Positions 12,301 to 22,469 are shown, counted from the stretch's first letter. The stretch is DNA of 64,000 bases from Blastobasis lacticolella (GCA_905147135.1 LR990050.1:20272001-20336000); one strand, 5' to 3'. Translations and numbers: made by a program. Notes: generated by a model not told the origin, from the sequence alone.

Positions 12301-12592
12301 CGCTCCGCACCGCCCCGCCGCGACACACCCACACACACCCACCCGCCCGCCACCTCCCAGCGACACCGACACCCGGCGCCAAGACCCGCCGAGCTCTCAC
12401 CTCACCCATTTTGTACTCATCGATTGACGTATGTTTTCACATTGCGCGTACTGACGCGCGCCGGCTGGATTCTGACCGTGCGTTGTGTGGGCAGATGGGT
12501 TCGCGTTTTCACAAGAAGAGGGCGGCACCGTGTCGCAAGGGGAGATGATCCGGGCCTACGACACGAGGCAGCCGAGGCCAGCGCGCTCCTGA
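3283..12592 (+). CDS. ATP8A: P4-ATPase phospholipid flippase, ATP8A1/ATP8A2-like, C-terminal tail (partial gene, joined exons)
   Basis: Exons 3283-3381, 11744-11829 and 12495-12592 splice with matching phases (2 nt left over, then 1 nt left over) into one frame. The product reads AFKTMTEAVRE...RDPAALL, then SLTETARLLHNV, then HGFAFSQEE...SQGEMIRAYDT, then stop. From the family, vertebrate ATP8A proteins have the same order: AFKTLVDEVQELE, SLTERAQLLKNVF, HGYAFSQDE, IRAYDTTK. ATP8A enzymes move phosphatidylserine and phosphatidylethanolamine to the cytoplasmic leaflet, usually with a CDC50 partner. This tail follows transmembrane segment 10, lies in the cytosol and carries the autoinhibitory G-[FY]-A-F-S motif. 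The catalytic and membrane exons are not in the window and should lie to its left. Other exon candidates inside the long intron suggest alternative tails. I am confident of the family and strand, less so of the isoforms. Confidence 0.9.
6280..6763. other. CpG-rich block with open frames, identity unknown
   Basis: This is a GC-rich island inside the flippase intron. Several overlapping frames are open on both strands, as expected for such composition. On the + strand one frame ends at 6763 with a less biased, acidic stretch reading RRTLEYEEYGSELLSQ..., which looks more like real protein than the proline/arginine-rich part before it. No splice pair linking it in phase to the flippase was found; the CTAG acceptor near 6668 would put a stop in the phase needed by exon 3283-3381. 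It could be an intronic CpG island or a fossil exon. Confidence 0.25.
7865..8062. repeat. TE 3'-end-like repeat, family A, copy 1
   Basis: The sequence contains cactgcaggac, cctctccca, ctccacgcttggcaggcggg, ttggagatcgcag, aacaatggaaaatgctgctg and cgccttgtacgacacccatg in that order. The same order, with small differences, recurs at 44728-44905, and part of it at 16912-17123. It is non-coding here and looks like the 3' end of an interspersed non-LTR element or a derived repeat. Confidence 0.6.
8811..9150. mobile_element. MITE with long terminal inverted repeats
   Basis: The left end reads TTGAGTGCCACAACGATGACG and the right end carries its inverted form (CGTTGTGGTACTCAA). A second matched pair lies further in: CAGTTCGTGCCAAATGGATT on the left and the complement of AATCGATTTGGCACGAACTA on the right, followed by matching GCAATAGCG. 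The element is about 340 bp with no open frame. It lies within the flippase intron. Confidence 0.75.
10477..10576 (+). CDS. ATP8A: candidate alternative terminal exon of the ATP8A-like flippase
   Basis: An acceptor-like tract ends at 10476 (tgacag) or 10479 (cag). Starting with one base to complete the TC left by exon 3283-3381, the frame reads S-R-H-K-P-R-R-R-A-R-Y-S-D-T-S-D-D-S-S-Y-D-E-R-L-L. If not spliced further it continues S-K-L-S-Y-S-I and stops at 10574-10576. AATAAA lies 319 bases on at 10895. A strong donor gtaagt at 10554 would make it an internal exon instead. A second in-phase possibility starts at 10766 (RSAAATPPPRVAAP... then stop at 10824). The phase match, basic-then-acidic composition and following polyadenylation signal support a tail isoform lacking the GFAFS region. 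No homologue is recalled, so this is a candidate. Confidence 0.5.
10895..10900 (+). terminator. AATAAA polyadenylation signal candidate
   Basis: An exact AATAAA follows the candidate alternative terminal exon, which has its stop at 10574-10576. Such hexamers are common in AT-rich DNA, so its weight comes only from position. Confidence 0.3.
11435..11475 (+). CDS. ATP8A: candidate cassette exon of the ATP8A-like flippase
   Basis: A good branch-point-like tactaac and a pyrimidine-rich tract lead to the acceptor gtgacag at 11428-11434. Two overlapping donors follow: gtgtaa (exon ends 11473) and the stronger gtaagt (exon ends 11475). In the phase left by exon 3283-3381 it reads S-V-A-D-A-R-H-A-L-A-S-L-A. 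With the 11473 donor it is 39 nt and inserts 13 residues in frame before LTETARLL. With the 11475 donor the direct join shifts frame, unless the 10477 exon and an alternative acceptor at 11733 are also used, which restores it. The splice signals are good but the choice of frame is unsettled. Confidence 0.45.
11744..11829 (+). CDS. ATP8A: ATP8A-like flippase, tail exon with SLTETARLL
   Basis: The acceptor is gtgtgcgcag and the donor gtgagt. The exon is 86 nt, GC-rich, and begins with the C that completes serine after exon 3283-3381. It encodes L-T-E-T-A-R-L-L-H-N-V-R-S-V-F and R-S-T-R-S-Q-D-L-E-L-S, leaving one base. This matches the linker SLTERAQLLKNVF...RSESLQQ in vertebrate ATP8A1, just before the autoinhibitory peptide. 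An in-frame upstream acceptor at 11733 would add C-V-R-S at the front. Confidence 0.88.
12495..12592 (+). CDS. ATP8A: ATP8A-like flippase, last coding exon with GFAFS autoinhibitory motif
   Basis: After the acceptor gggcag, the leftover C plus AT gives His, then G-F-A-F-S-Q-E-E-G-G, V-S-Q-G-E-M-I-R-A-Y-D-T, R-Q-P-R-P-A-R-S and TGA at 12590-12592. The His-Gly-[Tyr/Phe]-Ala-Phe-Ser-Gln core and the Ile-Arg-Ala-Tyr-Asp-Thr element are hallmarks of the ATP8A/ATP8B tail. In Drs2p and ATP8A2 the equivalent peptide docks on the cytosolic domains and holds the pump inactive. The stop fixes the end of the gene's coding region. The ATG at 12495-12497 belongs to a shadow frame. Confidence 0.92.
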
Positions 12593-12784
12593 GCTGACGG
12601 CCGCCCCCGCGCGCCGCCCCCGCCGATGCCCGCCACCGCCTGTTCGCCGCATACCGTACGCGTTGGACAGACTGTACAGTAAGTATACGCGTACTCCCCC
12701 TGTTGTGGTCAACTCGAAAGGTTCATGTAAATCGGTGACAGGGAATACGTAAGAAAATGTTAGTGCAATGTCAATGTCCATTGG

Positions 12785-12835
12785 ATCAATGTGGTCTCTG
12801 CCTACCCCTACGGGGAATGGCGTGATATTATGTAC
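12785..12835. repeat. dispersed repeat fragment (tggtctctgcctacccc type), copy 1
   Basis: tgtggtctctgcctacccc and a following acggggaat stretch resemble sequence at 29465-29545 (inverted) and 51185-51295. Only a short match is seen, so this is a fragment of an interspersed repeat. Confidence 0.4.
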
Positions 12836-13130
12836 GATTTTTATTGTCATCAATTTCATCACATCTGTTTTTAGAGGCTTTGACCAGATCAAAGTATGTA
12901 CACTAGTATTAATGAAGTACTTATAATTTACAAACTAAATCCATGGTTATGTATTTGACTATTATTTAATTGCTTGTGTTTTTAAATCGATACCTGTCTA
13001 TGGTGTTACTAGAACTGTCATATTAGAGGAGTGGATGGCATCGCATAACTATCGATCAGCCATTCAGTACTTTGCATACCATGCTCATAACGATGGAGCT
13101 GATTGAGATCTGTTAATATGTACTACCCAA

Positions 13131-13430
13131 TTTTTTCGCTAATAGGACGGCCTCTCAGGAACTTCACTCGAATGAAGTGCTAGAGATGGATGACAAATAA
13201 CGTCATTTGTATCGGCGGCATGTTAGTATATTTTTACGCCACATTCACGATGCCGCCGATGGGGAACTACTGATGAAAAGATACTGACTTTTTATCGTGT
13301 GCCCTTAATGTTATGACGTGATTTTATAACATAGTTCCTTCGTGAAAAGTCACCGTGACGTTATTTATCACCCCATCTGTAGCACTTCATTCGAATAAAG
13401 TTCCTGAGAGGCCGTCCTATTAGCAAAAAA
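13131..13430. mobile_element. MITE with about 45-bp terminal inverted repeats
   Basis: The left arm reads TTTTTTCGCTAATAGGACGG, then cctctcaggaactt, then cgaatgaagtgct. The right arm is the complement of this (agcacttcattcgaa...ccgtcctattagcaaaaaa) with only a few changes. An inner palindrome, gcggcatgttag against gatgccgcc, sits at the centre. It is about 300 bp and non-coding. High arm identity suggests it is not very old. Target duplication was not resolved in the T/A-rich flank. Confidence 0.82.
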
Positions 13431-14554
13431 TATCAAGTAATAAATGTTGATGTTTGCCCGTCGCTAATATTAAAGTGAACCACCACGTGGTATCTACTAC
13501 ATTGTTTTTGGAATTAATTTTACTATTAATTTAATGTTTAAATTAAAAAGGAACGGCACAGTCGCTTCCGGTTTGTAAATTTTGCATTGATTTAGATTAA
13601 CTAAAAATACAGGAATGTGTGTTACCTCGAATGACATAATATAACAATATTTTCAGTTGTTATAATTGTAACTTATTTTAATATTAATATACGCTTTAAA
13701 CACATAATATATTATACGATGTAGGTAGACTAATACTATTGTATAGGTGTGCCCGTTGTGGCCTACGTTTCCTATGGTTTGCTGGCTTTCTTTTCAAACG
13801 GCTGGTTTATTGAAAAATACTTTGGTGTCGCTTCTTGTGTAGCGGAATACTAATTATCCTACGACCAAATCTATATCTCTATCCTGTTGGAACAAAGTAA
13901 CTTTTAGTGCAATAAAGATATCTGTAATAAAAAATTTGAAATTCAGCACTCTAGTATGATTCGGCATCAATCGAGCATGCACTGAACTATCGCGTTTCGT
14001 TTCACAGTAGCGGAGTATTGGCACAAAGCATTCGGTTACCATTTCAGCGGGTCTAGTCTAAATTTATATTTCTCCATTATGGACCTTTTGTCACACTACT
14101 GCGTGGCGTTGGATGTGGTTTCCCTCACGTATTCGTTATTTGTATGTTAGATATTGAAGTCACAATATTAATGTTAAATTAGCAGTATAGTTTTCTAGGA
14201 GACTTCGTACAATATTAACTAGATTGACGTTAGACGGCGAGGTTGGAACCAGAGCGATCTAAGTCACATTTTTACCAAGAGTACTTAGATGAGGGTGGCA
14301 TGGAAGAATTTATTTTTCTACACAGTTCGCTTCACAATCCGTCACAACCGTTATAATGTACAATGGCGATTGTCACAACAGGTTGTGAAATGAGAAACAT
14401 TGAAAAATAATTGAAGGCGACGTGGTCGTTGAGTTCTGTGCGTTAGAGGGGGTGAGGAACTCCCCCCGCGTCCGCCTAATGGCTGCGTAGTGGCGATGCG
14501 CAATATAGGCAAAAACAGTAGCTCTACAGAAGCGCAGTCAATTTACTTAGTTTT

Positions 14555-14730
14555 TTTTTTATAATTTGACTAGCCAGGCATTTGACCGCCACCTCACCTG
14601 GTGGTAAGCGACGATGCGGCCGATGATGGAGCATGCCTGTCTAGGAACAGCATATTCGCACTGGCCTTGAAGGCGTCTAGATTTAAAGAAAAGCAATGGA
14701 ATTTATTGGTGCGACCCACCCAAGGTGCAC
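14555..14730. repeat. TE 3'-end-like fragment
   Basis: The stretch gcatttgaccgccacctcacctggtggtaagcgacgatgcggcc, followed by aggcgtctag, has the style of the short 3' ends left by lepidopteran non-LTR elements after a T-rich tract. A related piece (cctgcctgatggtaagcagt) is at 42755-42835. This is a call by resemblance. Confidence 0.4.
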
Positions 14731-16439
14731 CTTAAAATTATTAAAATTTCGTTTATTATGGTGTTTTTGTTGTTATGCAAAGTAATATTGTTTATGCTAC
14801 TTCTTATATTACAACAAAGGTTTTGACATAATAGGTATACTATTGCAACTAGGAAGCTACTTATTTTTGTAACCTCATCTTAAGCGAACCATGTTGTTCA
14901 TTGGCTATATAATTCATCATAAAAGTTTTCAAAGAAGGTGTGACGTGACGACTTACGTGTATATTTGTAAGGTTATCGTGATGCATATAATGAAAGTGCC
15001 GCTGATTCGTGAGGGAGCCTCTTCAAGCCACAGCTCTTGATAGCCTTCTTTACACTAACGACCGACGACACTCCGTCGGTAAAATTTCTGAGTGCGTCGT
15101 AAACTGATAATTATCTACTATTTACTAAATTATTGTGATACGTATATGTATATTATATTGTAATTAAACTTGGTGAAGCTAAAATTTTCAGAGTCTTTAC
15201 AAAAGTCGAGTGCATGTGGTTTTGAACTTGTGAACTTGTATTTATCACATTGTACCTCTGATAGTCTAATACTGTTATCTGTTATTAAGGACATTCTTTT
15301 GGCGGGCGCGGGGCGCGGGGCGGGCCGCGGACGAGGCGCTCCGAAACTAATCGTTCTGCCGTCAAACCTTTACGGAACCATTATGGTATTTTTTGTTACA
15401 TCGTCTATGTACTTAGGTATACTTATATGTATTATGAGGGTAGATCGCTAAGTACCCGTGTTTGAAGAAAATTCATTGACAGTAATATTGCTGTCAAATT
15501 CTTCAGCGAATCCACCTGTCGAAAAACCGTAAGGATGTAACACTGAACAATTATTTTAGATTGTCTTATTTATATTTTTATAAAGATTTTTATCGGTAAT
15601 ATTCGTGTACCAGTGAGATGTCTGTATGTATCGTTCTTTTGAATTAATTTATGAAAATCTGTTAAGTACCTAACCATCATCGTATCGTAGATGCAAGAGG
15701 CTATGATCGAACCCTTATATTACTCTTCAATACAAGGCTGCTTTAGAAAACATCTGGTGTAGTTGCCACAGAGACTCGATTGTTGTTAATTTCTTATAAA
15801 CTAAACAACGATTGTACTCGCGATACTTCGATAATAGCAAGTCCGCGCGCGCGCGGCCTCGGCAGCGCCTCAAGGCCACGTGGCAATTTCCAACGTTAAT
15901 TCAATTGTTACAAATGTCATGTTGTAAGTATAATTGCGTTACTTGTATTATAATTTGAAAACGTTCCCAAATATCCAAAACATGGCCTATCTGATGTAAA
16001 ATTAATTAGAGAAAAGGCCGGAAAGCTAGTTAATTTAAATAGAAAGAAATAATATTGGATAGACTTGGCTGATTGATCGATTGGTTGTACGTACATACCT
16101 ACCTGGTAGTTGTTATGTCATGTCCTCGGCTTCACTCCTTTGGTCCTCCTCACTCGCAGCACCGTGACATTTGGGACCAATGAGGCTGTCACAATAGTCG
16201 TAATTTGAACCCCCTACCGTTGGTCTAAGGTTGCTTATCGCGGCCGCCAGCCCCCTCGCCCGCCCCTGTTTAAACTTAAGTAAAATGATATGAATGTAAC
16301 AGAAAAATATATTTATTTGTTCTCGTTCTTTACTCGGATGTTTTATTTATCTTCCTTTCCTCTAATAAATGGAAATTATGAAAGCGATTCTTGCCTGATG
16401 AGAATAAAGACTTCCATTTGCACGCGTGAACCGAACTTT

Positions 16440-16488
16440 AGGAAGCTCTACGTTTGAGTTTTCAGGATTCGCAAAAGTAGAGCTTCCT
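16440..16488. repeat. short hairpin, 12-bp perfect arms
   Basis: AGGAAGCTCTAC at 16440-16451 recurs inverted at 16477-16488, with a few further pairs outside if wobble is allowed. The loop is 25 nt. It is one of a series of short hairpins in this window. Confidence 0.7.
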
Positions 16489-16805
16489 GAAGTTCAGTTG
16501 TTTCAGAAATTAGGTGCCCTATTTTTGAGCCGCTTAAACTGTCGAAGAAGCGAACTTTCAATTTTAATTTCCAACTCATCGTTGCTGCCTACGCTTACAT
16601 TCCAACATGTATCACTTAGTGATTTTCACGTGTTGGATCACCTATCTAATAATACTTATGATGAGATGAAGAACTAAAAGACCCAAGCCGAGAAGGATGA
16701 AACTAATAGTTCACAACAAAATTAACAAAAAGCTGTGTACAACTCGCAGGACCGATGACCAATAAAGCGAAAAGTTTATCTAGTAGCGACCACGTACCTG
16801 TGCAT

Positions 16806-16872
16806 TTTTCCTCACCGTAAGAGCATTGGTTCGTGTTCACCTAATGTGCATAACTTAGAAAAGTCATAGGTA
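16806..16872 (-). repeat. SINE fragment (tRNA-derived family)
   Basis: cctcaccgtaagagcattgg...gttcacctaatgtgcataact is the complement of the middle of the tRNA-derived SINE. It ends next to the tandem duplication that follows. Confidence 0.6.
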
Positions 16873-16874
16873 CG

Positions 16875-17123
16875 ACCTACATTACATAGCACTGGAGACA
16901 CAGTGGAGTCATGTACCATAATTTCCACGTTTATCAGGCGCCTGCTTGGAGGTCATAGCGTTGAAATCCAACAACAAACGCTGCCTATTTTCTGGTGGTA
17001 ACCTACATTACATAGCACTGGAGACACAGTGGAGTCATGTACCATAATTTCCACGTTTATCAGGCGCCTGCTTGGAGGTCATAGCGTTGAAATCCAACAA
17101 CAAACGCTGCCTATTTTCTGGTG
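16875..17123. repeat. 126-bp perfect tandem duplication
   Basis: The segment beginning acctacattacatagc at 16875 is repeated from 17001, ending tctggtg at 17123. The period is 126 bp and the 123 bases compared appear identical. The unit contains a family-A-like piece (tttccacg...caggcgcctgcttggaggtca...). Perfect identity implies a recent duplication or an assembly artefact. Confidence 0.85.
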
Positions 17124-17258
17124 TCGACGGAGGTCCTGGCTGGTCTGTCTCGGTTGGACAACGTTAGTGCTATGTTCTCTACTGTACAATATATTATCAT
17201 CATCTCTAGGTACTTCACACGGTCTTCGGCATCATTAATGGTAATGGTAAGTTTAGTA

Positions 17259-17293
17259 TTTAGTATCTGACTATAGAATAGTCAGATACTAAA
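17259..17293. repeat. perfect hairpin, 16-bp arms, 3-nt loop
   Basis: TTTAGTATCTGACTAT at 17259-17274 is exactly complemented by 17278-17293, with loop AGA. No coding context. Confidence 0.85.
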
Positions 17294-17559
17294 GTTTAAG
17301 GAAAGAGTAATGAATGATTATACCTGATAATTCAATATTGTGTGATGATGACGCATTGTTACATTTTATGAACTTTCTAACTGCAAGAAATTAATACAAA
17401 TCTAGACTACTTAAAAGATTCAAACGTATCATCGACGTAAATAGTCATCAATTGTCTCATTGTCGAGTCAAAAAGATTGTTCCGGAATACAAACTTCCTA
17501 TCTATATAATTTCTCGAAAGAACTATTATCCAGCGAAATAGGTACCTACCACAGTTCCC

Positions 17560-17880
17560 GGTTGCGCACGAGGGCCTGGGGTTCGCCTTGACCATGATCC
17601 AGGATTTGGCAGATCAGGGTTATACAGTGGAGCGACTGCCATCTGACCTCCGTGACCCTGCTACCAGGGGAGCCTGACCAGATTGGATAATGGTTACACA
17701 TTCAGTCGCCTGAATGTGTAGGTTTCATCACGATGTTTTCCCTCACCGTAAGAGCATCGGTTAGTGTTCAACTAATATACATAACTCATAAAAGAGTCAT
17801 TGGTACATGGCCGCAGCGGGGTTGAACCCGGTACCTCTCGCTTACGAGTCGGATACCCTAACTGCTCGGCCACCGAGGCT
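17560..17880 (-). mobile_element. tRNA-derived SINE, near full length
   Basis: On the minus strand the element starts with a tRNA-like head (cggtggccgagcagttaggg, actcgtaagcgagaggtacc, gggttcaaccccg), with recognisable A- and B-box positions for RNA polymerase III. It continues through gtacattagtt-like, cggtgagggaaaacatcgtgatgaaacc, aggcgactgaatgtgtaacc and ggtcagg...cctggtagcagggtcacggaggtcagatggcagtcgctc, and ends with aaatcctggatcatggtcaaggcg and gggccctcgtgcgc. At least ten other copies or pieces share this order. Confidence 0.82.
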
Positions 17881-18103
17881 CCTACCTACCATAGGTACTA
17901 ATAATACCTAATTATTACAGGCTCCATTTGGGTAGTTTCCGCTGAGCGCATAGGATGGTATTCTCTACTCTCTAATTGTTATTATTGCGTAATTAGGTTA
18001 TCGTTGGCATGATTATTAGGTATTTACAACGTGGGCCAGGTGGGAATACAAGTGAACTAGTAATAGGAAACGTTTACCAAAAATAAACTTTTTTTTTAAT
18101 TTT

Positions 18104-18165
18104 GCCTGTGTGGTTCAGTTAGTTAACATCTGTCTACCACGCAGAGGTTCCGAATTCGATTCCCT
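18104..18165 (+). pseudogene. tRNA-Val-like remnant or SINE head
   Basis: tgtggttcagttagttaaca resembles an A box and D arm, ctgtctaccacgcag an anticodon arm, and ttcgattccc a T arm. The order is like tRNA-Val, but the loop reads ACC at the anticodon position and the acceptor stem is not paired. It is probably a degenerate tRNA-derived sequence, not a working tRNA. Confidence 0.35.
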
Positions 18166-18798
18166 AAATTGAAATAAAGCATTTTAATTTCTGTCACGGG
18201 TCTGGGTGTAGTAAGTACAATAGTACTAAAAGAAGTAATCTAACAATCATAATACAAGCTTTGCTTTCTTTGGGGCTAGATGGCGCTGCGTAAATTTGTC
18301 CAAGCATATTATAATTAATTTTTTTATAAGTATCTACACCAATGATGATTCGCAGTGGTAAACTTTCGACGACACGTCAATAAATGAATGACTGGATAGT
18401 TACTTTTGCTATATTGGCTCTTATAATTCGGATTGATTACGAGGCGCACGCAGTGAGAACATCTATTAAAATAAATTGCGAGCGTAACTCGAAATGTTTC
18501 GAATTTTGCCCCAAAAGAGTTAGGATGAACACAATAAAGGTGACATTATACTACTATGTGAGCGAGCTGATTTTTAAAATACCTACAGCAATCAAACGAA
18601 ACAGTCCCAGGCTCGCTCGCCTCCACTCCACTTCACTCTCAGACCACAGATCCGCACTTATTTATTTATTTATTTATTTAATAATTTAATCCGCACTTAG
18701 CAGCGTTAGCTTACGAATTGCGTGCATGCCGGGACAAATGACTTACTAACCGGACACAACGCTTCGGGACATGTACCGGGACGACCGGGACCTATGGC

Positions 18799-18978
18799 AG
18801 CCTTATCTTACGGTGACGAAATACATTGTGCGGAAAATGTACATTCAGGCGACGGAATATGTAGCCATAATCCATCTGGCACGGAGGTCAGATGGCAGTC
18901 GCTCCACTGTAATTACCTGTTCTGCCAAATCATGGACAAGGCGGACCCTGGGCCCTCTCGCACGAGAGCACTACCAGG
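18799..18978 (+). repeat. SINE fragment, 3' two thirds
   Basis: cttacggtgacg, gtacattcaggcgac, ggaggtcagatggcagtcgc, ccaaatcatggacaaggcgg and gggccctc match the tRNA-derived SINE in order. The tRNA head is missing. Confidence 0.65.
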
Positions 18979-18994
18979 CGGTCGGGATGGTAAC

Positions 18995-19038
18995 AATTTA
19001 GTCGTGTCAATGAAGTGTTTCGTTGACACGACTAAATT
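18995..19038. repeat. perfect hairpin, 16-bp arms
   Basis: AATTTAGTCGTGTCAA at 18995-19010 is exactly complemented at 19023-19038, and pairing continues inward with GAA/TTC after one wobble. It lies directly after a SINE fragment. Confidence 0.85.
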
Positions 19039-19234
19039 CGGTTGGTCCTCCTATAGTGTGAACGTTAAGTACTCGATACTTAAGTACCTTGTAGATACCT
19101 ACGATACCTGTGTTAGACCGTGCTGTTGACTTTTACAACAAATACCTAGATCAGTACAGAAAAGCAGAAATAGGTAAAATATAAGTCTACATTGCTTCGA
19201 GGCCATTCGCGCATTTGAATGTATTTTCCAAAAC

Positions 19235-19320
19235 CAAACCGCAGCCGAAAGTCACATGCTGTCTTTTTTTTCACTGCTTATGTCATTAGAACGACATGTG
19301 ACTTTCTGCTGATGTTTGGG
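19235..19320. repeat. imperfect inverted repeat, about 27-bp arms
   Basis: Sequence around gccgaaagtcacatgctgtc at 19246-19263 pairs with gacatgtgactttctgc at 19292-19310, and the outer parts ccaaacc/tgtttgg also pair. There are several mismatches. It may be a small foldback remnant. Confidence 0.55.
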
Positions 19321-19799
19321 TACAAATAAGTACATACATGTATTCAGGAGGCGCTGGTATTCGCACAATATATTGCCATATGGTCAATGGTCATGGCGGA
19401 TCGGGTGAGGTCAAATTGATTAAGGCTGTTAAGTAATTTGGCCACTCGCGGTGACAACGGCACATGTTGCTTTGTGATAAATACCGATATGGGTACCATG
19501 CAAAAGAGCCCGGGTTCAATTCACGACTCAAACGGCGTCCAAACATTTTTATTTTTCACTCTCAGTGTTAAATGTCATAAATTTTACATGGCCTTCTTAC
19601 CTGCAGGGAAATAATGTTGTATGAAATTCCCAAGGAAATTAATGGTATTTGAATTTCGAACGTTCAAATTAGTATGAAAACTCTGAGCAACCCCGTATTG
19701 TAAAGAGAGTAAATTCGAAAAACGCAACTCTATTTTTATCACTAAAAAGCGCGAATGCAATATTGCGTTGTACCTATACCCTAGATTTCTCAAATTGAG

Positions 19800-21420
19800 C
19801 AAGTGTTTCGTGTTATTAAAATTTTAACAGTTCCAAGTCCTTTCCAAATTCTTTTGAACGCTATTACGGGGCTCTTGAACCTTATGCTGTCAGGCGCGGT
19901 AGTTAGGTCTGTGATAGATACTCTATATGGTGCAAACCTAATAACTTTAAATAAAAAGGATGGGGGAATAAGGCCCATTGCAGTTGGCACCACCTACCGC
20001 CTGACAGCCAAGCTTTGTTGTAGATTCGCCGCCCCTAGCCTTAAATATTATTTTCAGCCCCTCCAGCTCGGTTTTGGCACGAAAGGTGGTTGTGAAGCCA
20101 CCGTTCATGCCCTCAGGACGTCCCTTATGAATGACGGTGGTGAGGTTTTGCTGAAGGTAGATGTAAAGAACGCATTCAATTCTGTAGATAGAGGCGCTTT
20201 GCTGTATCAAATTCATACTAAATTGCCGGCCGCACAAATTTTTTTGTGGCAGTGTTACAATAGGCCCACTAACCTTGTACACAAGGGCCACCTCCTGCAC
20301 TCCGCGGTCGGCTGCCAGCAAGGCGACCCTCTCGGACCGGCCATTTTCAGTGTCGCGGAAAACTAAATTCTAAATTTAACGTATGGTACCTTGACGATGG
20401 GACTCTAGGGGGTGAAGCGAGCATAGTATTACGGGATCTACAGCTCCTCATCTGAGAATTCAGTGCCATAGGCTTGGAGTTGAATTTCTCGAAGTGCGAG
20501 CTGTTTATCTCTGAATCTTGTCCGACGCCTGGCGCTATTTGTACTGCTTTTAGCGCTTTAGCTCCTAACATCACAGTCGTCGGCAAGTCGTCGCTTCACC
20601 TTCTAGGTTCCCAATTCCCAATTTTTGATGATTCCTTCCAAAATTTTTGTGGACAAGAAAATTCAAAATTTTAATGATGTTTCGGACCGCCTACTCCAAA
20701 TCAACAGCCACATGGCTTATGTCATAATTAGATATTGTTTATTTGTTCCTAAATTTATGTACGTTTTGCGGTGTTGTCAGCTGTGGAAACATCCTGCTCT
20801 TTAAGAGGTCCTAGACAACACCGTAAAACAAACCCTCTGTTCCGTTATAAATATAAATTTTCACAATTCCTCCTGGGACCAGGCATCATTGCCTATTCGA
20901 TATGGTGGTCTGGGCATTCGGAAAGTGTCGAATGTTTCTTTGCCAGCCTTTTTGTCCTCGGTGAATAGCTCGCAGTCCCTTGTAAATAAGATTTTGTCAA
21001 AACTGGGGATTTGAGTCGGCATTCTCCACCCAGGCCAAAAATGCTTGGCAGTTGGCTTGCCCAGAGCCGGACCCTCCGGCTAATCCTTGCACGCAGCGGC
21101 TTATCGTTATTGGTGCGAAACAACCTTTTGAGCGCATCAACCAATTCTGCAGAGCGTGCTCGCCTCCTAGCGGCTGGCGCGCCTAAGCGCCTGGTCCAAA
21201 TGACAAATCACCAGAAGGCTGGCCTCTGCTTGGGTCAGCGTTTAAGCCTCGCTATTCAGCGGGGCAACGCAGCCAGCCTTCTGGGGACCTTTCCAAATTC
21301 GAGGGACCTGGCTCAAGGTTTTTATCTTTAGTTTAGTTAGAATTAAGGTTTTTGATGTTAGAGTAAGACTTTTCTTAAATGTTAATAATTGTAATTTAAA
21401 ATGTAAATAAACTCCCCGTT
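19800..21420 (+). mobile_element. decayed non-LTR-type reverse transcriptase fragment
   Basis: An open frame at 19803-20366 (187 aa, 5' truncated) encodes G-G-I-R-P-I-A-V-G, L-G-F-G-T-K-G-G-C-E-A, V-L-L-K-V-D-V-K-N-A-F-N-S-V and G-C-Q-Q-G-D-P-L-G-P. These are reverse-transcriptase fingers and palm motifs, including the first catalytic Asp (VDVKNAFN). After the stop, a frame shifted by +2 continues with W-Y-L-D-D-G-T-L-G-G at about 20384, the Y-x-D-D active site, and then L-E-L-N-F-S-K-C-E. Further broken frames reach L-S-L-A-I-Q-R-G-N-A-A-S near 21260, followed by an AT-rich tail. Frameshifts and stops make it inactive. I am sure it is reverse transcriptase but cannot name the clade. Confidence 0.82.
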
Positions 21421-21499
21421 TTCCAAATTTTATTTTTACGTTAATTGAATCAGATTCTGTAATTGCTTTATTTGGCAGCTGGTGTGAAAAGTAAAGTAT

Positions 21500-21660
21500 T
21501 CACCTCTGGGATAAAGCTGTCATAAGTGTTGGGCGGCTTAAACCCCTCACTTCACTCAGGAGTTAACTCTAGAGTCCATCGCTACGCTCAGGATCTAATA
21601 AGCCGCCCGTGACCCAAGACACCGCTTTCTCCCCTTGGTATATAATCTACTGTTAAGACA
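21500..21660. repeat. repeat-like block with inverted ends
   Basis: ttgggcggcttaa near 21530 and taataagccgccc near 21597 are near-complements flanking cttcactcaggagttaactctagag. gtgttggg and cccaagacac form an outer partial pair. This looks like a piece of an interspersed element; no coding sequence is seen. Confidence 0.35.
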
Positions 21661-22469
21661 GTTATAAACGCTATAAGTACTCTACTCGTACAGTGGATCC
21701 TGGCACACCCTGGCCCTGGCGGGAACAACCGCCACCGAACCGCTCGGAAGCTGATGATGATGATAGAGTATTTATTAAAGACAGTTGATATAAAAATAAA
21801 TCAAGGAAACAAAAATATACGGGAGTAGGCCAAATAGGTATTGCAATTACAAAGTAAATATGGAGGTATAGGAACTTCCTAATTTCCGCATAATATTAAA
21901 GTCAATCAATACACCTTAGTAGATAACAATAAGCACGTTACGATGAGTCGACATACTCAACCGCACTTCGTCTCATATTTTTCCACAACAATTCCCAAGT
22001 AGATGACGAATTTTCCACAACAAAAAAGAATTAAATCACGCAAGCGGGTGGACGAGCATGAATAAGATCCACATTAAATCCTGGCACGCAATCTAGACTA
22101 CGCGATGAATACGCTCGTGACGTAATCGGCTATTTAAAACTGTGATGGATTTGCATGAGACTGGCGATGGCGGGGTGACGCGTCGCTGGAAGATTCCCGT
22201 TGGTGCTTTCGTATTCAGGAGACGGCGCGTTGCACCGCTAACAGCTGTATTTGCGGAAGTTGTGCCAGTGCTTGTGTGGGGACGGGTCAATCGCCTACAA
22301 ATGTAGGTATATTTGCGGCTACCGTAATAACCGCAAGAACGTTAACGTATTTCCTTGGATAATTTAATAAACGTTCCTTTTATTCTTCGCAGTCGCAGCA
22401 AACAAGCAGACAGATTAATGCATTTAGGTTGCAGGCAGTCACTGTGAGGACCAATATGAAATGCCTCAT

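Larger units (their letters stand above)
12593..16800. other. ATP8A: 3' UTR region then non-coding DNA with repeats
   Basis: The flippase 3' UTR starts here. A short GC-rich tract after the stop gives way to AT-rich DNA. No decisive polyadenylation site is seen; AATAAA occurs near 13392 inside a MITE and again near 13911. A short piece of a dispersed repeat lies near 12785-12835, a MITE at 13131-13430, a TE-tail-like stretch at 14555-14730 and a 12-bp hairpin at 16440-16488. GC-rich spots near 15300 and 15845 have no coding frame I can support. Confidence 0.5.

Noticed and set aside
12028..12597. 189-codon + strand open frame across the end of the flippase gene
   Set aside because: It overlaps the last flippase exon in a different frame (the real frame is GFAFSQEE...) and runs through intron and splice sites. 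It has no family resemblance.
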